A stretch of 64,000 nucleotides of DNA, taken from contig NZ_JANHAW010000001.1 in NCBI RefSeq assembly GCF_024464595.1, positions 1,381,083 to 1,445,082 of the forward strand, read 5' to 3'. The DNA comes from Halobellus litoreus (GTDB lineage: Archaea; Halobacteriota; Halobacteria; Halobacteriales; Haloferacaceae). Under the pieces are notes generated by a model. It had not been told where the DNA came from, searched no databases, and saw only the letters and a list, made by a program, of their open reading frames with translations. Positions 60,044-64,000 of this stretch are shown here, piece by piece (position 1 is the first letter of the stretch; the number at the start of each line of letters is the position of its first letter). A program made the translations under genes and the position numbers.

Positions 60044-62662
60044 ATGGCGGCCACCGACGAGCCCGGTTACGTTGACCACCCGCTCTTGACCCCGGACTTC
60101 ATCGAGCGTCGGCTCTATCAGGTCCAACTCGCGAGTACGGCACGTGACGGGCACACGCTCGTCTGCCTCCCGACCGGACTGGGGAAGACGACCGTGAGCC
60201 TGCTCGTGACGGCCCATCGGCTGCACGAGGTAGGGGGCACGGTGCTCTTTCTCGCGCCGACGAAACCGCTCGTGCAACAGCACGCCGAGTTCTACCGAGA
60301 GGCGCTCTCGATCCCCGACGAAGAGATCGTCGTCTTCACGGGTGAGATCCGCCCCGAGGATCGGGCCGACGCCTGGGGCGACGCGCGGATCGTGATCGCG
60401 ACGCCCCAGGTCGTCGAGAACGACCTCGTGGGGTCTCGGATCTCCCTCGCGGACGTGACTCACCTCACCTTCGACGAGTGTCACCGCGCGAGCGGCGACT
60501 ACGCGTACGTCTACATCGCCGAGCGCTACCACGCGGACGCGACGGATCCGCTCGTGACCGGGATGAGCGCCTCTCCCGGTGGTGACAAGGAAGCGATCCT
60601 GAACGTCTGCCAGAACCTCGGGATCGCCGAGGTCGAGGTGATGACGGAGGACGACGCCGACGTCGACGAGTACACCCACGACACCTCCGTCGAGTGGGAG
60701 CGGATCCAGTTGCCCGACGAGATCCTGCGGATCCGCGACGCGCTCAACGAAGTGATCAAAGATCGGTTGCAGAAGCTGAAGTCGCTGGGGGTGACGAACA
60801 CGACCCAGCCCGACGTCTCCCAGAAGCAGCTGAATCGGATGCGCGGAAAGCTCCAAGAGCTGATGAACGCCGACAAGTCGGAGGGGTACAAGGGGATGTC
60901 GACGCACGCGGAGGTGATGAAACTCCGGCGGGCGGTCGAACTGGTCGAGACCCAGTCCGTCGAGTCCGTTCGGCGGTACTTCGAGCGTCAGCGCAACGCC
61001 GCGCGCTCCTCGGGGGCGTCGAAGGCGAGCCAGCGGCTCGTCTCCGAGCCGAAGGTCAGGGAGGCGATGCGCCTGGCCGAGAGCTTCGACGGCACGCACC
61101 CGAAGTTCTCCCGCGCGCGGATCCTCCTCGCACAGACGCTCGGCATCGAGGAGGGCGAGCGCGTCATCGTCTTCACGGAATCGCGCGACACCGCCGAGGC
61201 GTTGACCGAATTCCTCTCGGCGTCGTTCGACGTCCGCCGATTCGTCGGACAGGGCGACAAGGAGAGCTCCGAGGGGATGACCCAGAAAGAGCAACAGGAG
61301 ACGCTCGACGACTTCCGAAACGGGGAGTTCGAGGTGCTCGTCTCGACCTCGGTCGCCGAGGAAGGCCTAGACGTCCCGGAGGTCGACTTGGTGCTCTTCT
61401 TCGAGCCCGTGCCGACGGCGATCCGCTCGATCCAGCGGAAGGGCCGGACCGGCCGACAGGCGGAGGGGCGCGTCGTCGTCCTCCTCGCGGAGGACACCCG
61501 CGACGAGGCGTACTTCTGGATCTCTCGCCGTCGCGAGAAGGAGATGGAGTCGGAACTGCGCGAGCTGAAGAGCGTCGTCGGCGACATCGAATCCGAGCTG
61601 AACCCGCCACAGGAGGCGCTAGAGGCGTACGAAGAGGCGACTCGTGGAAACGGAGACGGCCGAAGTGGAGAAAGCGAAGACGGGAGGGGCGGCGAGGAAC
61701 GGAGCAGTGACGGCGACGAGCGGAGCGGAGACGAACAGAGCGGTGACGGCGAGGAACGGAGCAGTGAGGATGAACGGAGCGGTGACGGCGAGGAACGGGA
61801 CAGCGGGACGACGGAGCCGGAGACGGCGGCGCAGGCGGACGGTCAGGCGGGACTCACGGACTTCGGCCCGACGGACGAGGAGATCGAACGGGCCGAAGGC
61901 GACGGGCGTGAGGCGGTGGAGGGGAGTACGGAGGAGAGCGCCGATGCCGACGATGGCGAGGCGGACGACGGCGACGACGCGGACGGGATCGTCGCCACCG
62001 CCGAGGGCGACGAGGAGACCGAAATCGTCGTCGACCAGCGGGAACTCGACGCGGCCATCGCGAAGGACCTCTCGAAGCGCGAGGGCGTCCGCACGCGACT
62101 GGAGACGTTGGCCGTCGGCGACTACGTCCTTTCGGACCGGGTCGCCGTCGAGCGCAAGTCGGTCGCGGACTTCCTGGACACGCTCCTCGGCGAGGAGCGC
62201 TCCATCTTCGAGCAGATCGGCGATCTGTCGCGGGCGTACGCCCGCCCGGTGCTGATCGTCGAGGGCGACGGGCTATACGAGGAGCGGAACGTTCATCCGG
62301 GGGCGATTCGAGGGGCGCTGGCCTCGCTGGCGGTCGATTTCGACGTGAGCGTCCTCCAGACGCGCGACGAGGACGACACCGCGGAGTTGCTTCTCACCAT
62401 CGCCGAACGTGAACAGACGGAGCGGGACCGAACGGTGAGCGTGCACGGCGAAAAGAGCGCGAAGACGCTCGCCGAACAGCAGGAGTACGTCGTCTCCTCG
62501 ATCGCGGACATCGGTCCCGTGACGGCGCAGTCGCTCCTTCAGGAGTTCGGAACGGTAGAGCAGGTGATGACCGCGCGGAAAGACGACCTCCGCGAGGTCG
62601 GCGGGATCGGCGAGGTGACGGCCGAGCGGATCCGCGAGGTCGTGGGAAGCGACTACGAGTAG
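60044..62662 (+). CDS. hef: Hef helicase/XPF nuclease
   Basis: This 872-residue protein fuses a FANCM-like helicase with an XPF-type nuclease for branched DNA and stalled forks. PTGLGKT (43-49) and DECH (144-147) are the helicase motifs; QRKGRTGRQAEGRVVVL is motif VI. Residues about 535-640 are an acidic, repetitive linker. The nuclease motif ERKSVAD is at 703-709, and a helix-hairpin-helix pair ends the chain (LLQEFGTVEQVMTARKDDLREVGGIG). A GTG at 60041 immediately precedes the ATG. The linker is the likely PCNA-binding and flexible part. Confidence 0.95.
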   Translation: MAATDEPGYVDHPLLTPDFIERRLYQVQLASTARDGHTLVCLPTGLGKTTVSLLVTAHRLHEVGGTVLFLAPTKPLVQQHAEFYREALSIPDEEIVVFTGEIRPEDRADAWGDARIVIATPQVVENDLVGSRISLADVTHLTFDECHRASGDYAYVYIAERYHADATDPLVTGMSASPGGDKEAILNVCQNLGIAEVEVMTEDDADVDEYTHDTSVEWERIQLPDEILRIRDALNEVIKDRLQKLKSLGVTNTTQPDVSQKQLNRMRGKLQELMNADKSEGYKGMSTHAEVMKLRRAVELVETQSVESVRRYFERQRNAARSSGASKASQRLVSEPKVREAMRLAESFDGTHPKFSRARILLAQTLGIEEGERVIVFTESRDTAEALTEFLSASFDVRRFVGQGDKESSEGMTQKEQQETLDDFRNGEFEVLVSTSVAEEGLDVPEVDLVLFFEPVPTAIRSIQRKGRTGRQAEGRVVVLLAEDTRDEAYFWISRRREKEMESELRELKSVVGDIESELNPPQEALEAYEEATRGNGDGRSGESEDGRGGEERSSDGDERSGDEQSGDGEERSSEDERSGDGEERDSGTTEPETAAQADGQAGLTDFGPTDEEIERAEGDGREAVEGSTEESADADDGEADDGDDADGIVATAEGDEETEIVVDQRELDAAIAKDLSKREGVRTRLETLAVGDYVLSDRVAVERKSVADFLDTLLGEERSIFEQIGDLSRAYARPVLIVEGDGLYEERNVHPGAIRGALASLAVDFDVSVLQTRDEDDTAELLLTIAEREQTERDRTVSVHGEKSAKTLAEQQEYVVSSIADIGPVTAQSLLQEFGTVEQVMTARKDDLREVGGIGEVTAERIREVVGSDYE

Positions 62663-62726
62663 ACAGGCGCGGCGGGTCGCTCGTTCCGGCGGCAATATCT
62701 ATGGCCGACGGTACCGATGGACGATA

Positions 62727-63044
62727 CTATCGGGGGAACTGTCGGGATCCGGCGGAGGACGGACTGGCGGCGATGACGCCATCGCGTGTGACGCGGATCT
62801 CGTACCCCTGGTAGTCGAATCGGATCTCCGAGACGGCCCGCGATTCGGCGTCGGGCAGCAGCGCCCGAGTCACGGCCTCGATTTCGACGTGATCGTAGAG
62901 GGACACGTCGTCGTCCGTCTCGTCGAGGCTGCCGAGCGCGTCGGAGAGTCGGACCAACAACTCGCCTTCGTCTTCCCAGGTATCGCGCGTGATGACGGAC
63001 CAGGAATCGAGGGAGCCGCGTCGGAAGTCACCTGCTTTTGACAT
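62727..63044 (-). CDS. HalOD1 domain protein
   Basis: This 105-residue protein consists of a single HalOD1 output domain, found in haloarchaeal signalling proteins, here stand-alone. DDVSLYDHVEIEAVTRALLP and EIRFDYQGYEIRVTRDGVI are typical. ATG 63044 is chosen by the TATA box centred 27 bp upstream. Its function is unknown; stand-alone copies may interact with response regulators. Confidence 0.82.
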   Translation of the reverse strand: MSKAGDFRRGSLDSWSVITRDTWEDEGELLVRLSDALGSLDETDDDVSLYDHVEIEAVTRALLPDAESRAVSEIRFDYQGYEIRVTRDGVIAASPSSAGSRQFPR

Positions 63045-63066
63045 ACAGCCCCGTAAAAATCGCATC

Positions 63067-63075
63067 ATATAAAAC
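63067..63075 (-). promoter_or_regulatory. TATA box of the HalOD1 gene
   Basis: GTTTTATAT on the minus strand lies 23-31 bp before the ATG at 63044, which predicts a leaderless transcript. Confidence 0.6.
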
Positions 63076-63279
63076 TTGGCGACAAAAGTATCGAATTCGA
63101 TAATCAGGGGCCGTCTTCCGCGAAGTTATGACGTTACATCCGGACTTTGCGCAGGGGGATCGGCGCCGACTGAGTCTGTCGTCGTCATATGCTCGTCTCT
63201 ACCGCTTCCCAGTCCGTGGCCGCTGTCGCCGGCTCTCTGTCCTCAGTCCGTTCCGCCGCTGCCTTCACCACCTGCGCCC

Positions 63280-64000
63280 TCAGGACGCTTCATCGCTGTT
63301 TTCATCGTCTGCGTCCGCGGTTCGATCCGTGGGTGTCTCGCGGCCCTCGGGATGCAACTCCGCCGAGAGGAGCGCCGCCGACTCGACGAACAGGCCGACC
63401 GCGAGCGGCCCCGCCACGACGCCGATCGGACCGAGCGTGAGCACGCCGCCGAAGAAGCCGACGAAGTAGAGGCTTCCCGGAATATCGGCCGTCTCGCGCG
63501 CGAGTCGCGGGCGGATGAGAACGTCGGGGAGCAACGCGATGACGAGCCCGCCGACGAGAAAGACGAGCACCGCGCGGAGCAGTTCGCCGACCGCGACGTG
63601 GTAGACAGCGAGTCCGGCGAGCAGGACGCTCGGGCCGACGACGGGCACGAACTGGAGGACCGCGGAGATAGTCGCAAGCGTCACGACCGAGTCGTATCCG
63701 AGGAGGAAGAACACCGGAAGCGCGAGGGCGAAGGTGCCGAGCGCGGTCGCCGCCTGCAGGACGTAGATGGCGAAGAGCGTCTCGCGGGTGCGTCGGTTCA
63801 GCGCCGCCGCGGCGTCGCCGTAGCCCGGCGGGACGAGCGCCAGCACCGCCTGTCGAGCGTCCGTGCCGTAGAACAGGAGCGAGTACACCAGGAAGACGAA
63901 CAGCGTCGCTTTCAGGACGAGGACCGGTGCCGCGGTGGCGGCGCGTCGGGCAGTGCGTTCGACGATGTCGACGACGACGGACGTGAGCGACTCGAGCGTC
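63280..64000 (-). CDS. AI-2E family membrane protein, 3' part
   Basis: The gene runs off the right edge; 240 codons are visible on the minus strand. Five or six hydrophobic segments are seen. FVPVVGPSVLLAGLAVYHVAVG, RPRLARETADIPGSLYFVGFFGGVLTLGPIGVVAGPLAVGLFVE are signatures of the AI-2E/UPF0118 family, whose members export small molecules or exchange Na+/H+. An in-frame GTG at 63888 is internal, since the reading frame continues upstream with membrane-like sequence. The C-terminus is acidic. Confidence 0.88.
   Translation of the reverse strand, partial: TLESLTSVVVDIVERTARRAATAAPVLVLKATLFVFLVYSLLFYGTDARQAVLALVPPGYGDAAAALNRRTRETLFAIYVLQAATALGTFALALPVFFLLGYDSVVTLATISAVLQFVPVVGPSVLLAGLAVYHVAVGELLRAVLVFLVGGLVIALLPDVLIRPRLARETADIPGSLYFVGFFGGVLTLGPIGVVAGPLAVGLFVESAALLSAELHPEGRETPTDRTADADDENSDEAS

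Noticed and set aside
61660-61810. Repeat element inside hef
   Set aside because: It is in-frame low-complexity coding sequence of the acidic linker, not an inserted element.
63128-63469. Plus-strand gene upstream of the AI-2E gene
   Set aside because: The frame is Arg/Ser-rich and overlaps the AI-2E coding region; no start signal or family.

Overview
The window comes from a haloarchaeon (class Halobacteria, Euryarchaeota). It has high GC with AT-rich promoters, strongly acidic proteins, both subunits of the archaeal D-family DNA polymerase, Hef and Hel308 helicases, a KEOPS subunit, archaeal PurO, bat-type and HalOD1 regulators, P-II/Amt pairs, and many leaderless starts about 25-30 bp after a TATA box. 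I do not name a genus.

Layout. 0.5-5.4 kb: a 55-aa protein, a PPC/DUF296 protein, PolD large subunit and a cold-shock protein. 5.5-7.9 kb: a BCCT transporter between two 54-bp inverted repeats. 8-13.9 kb: a sulfatase-like hydrolase, NifU-type protein, CNNM/CBS membrane protein, and a divergent RNA ligase / RNA-ligase-partner pair. 13.9-15.9 kb: an AT-richer, gene-poor stretch with one bat-type regulator. 16-29 kb: a DHH phosphoesterase, tetrapyrrole genes (hemD, cobA, hemC, hemL, hemB), and two tandem amtB-glnK operons. 29-42 kb: DedA, an acyl-CoA ligase divergent from a thiolase/DUF35 pair, SSSCA1-type zinc protein, a signal peptidase, PolD small subunit, aspartate kinase behind a short upstream ORF, PurO, a CPBP protease and tRNA-Gln.

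42.2-54.1 kb is the most interesting part. Five secreted proteins carry N-termini that combine a twin-arginine motif with the start pattern of SipW-dependent TasA/camelysin-like proteins. They sit with their own ER-type (Ser-His) signal peptidase, an acidic low-complexity secreted protein and a 45-aa one-helix membrane protein. The last five genes overlap one another by 1-8 nt, so they form one operon. Two of the five secreted proteins have a von Willebrand A domain inserted inside the TasA-like scaffold. Two related membrane-anchored winged-helix proteins sit upstream, and a degenerate 21-22 bp tandem array fills the promoter region. I infer a surface-fibre or biofilm-matrix system comparable to Bacillus SipW-TasA and to archaeal bundling pili.

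54-64 kb: TatA, KEOPS Cgi121 with Hel308, a PQQ-propeller lipoprotein, a ferredoxin, Hef, a HalOD1 protein, and the 3' part of an AI-2E family membrane protein cut by the window end. Four intergenic tandem-repeat arrays with 21-28 bp periods are spread over the right half.
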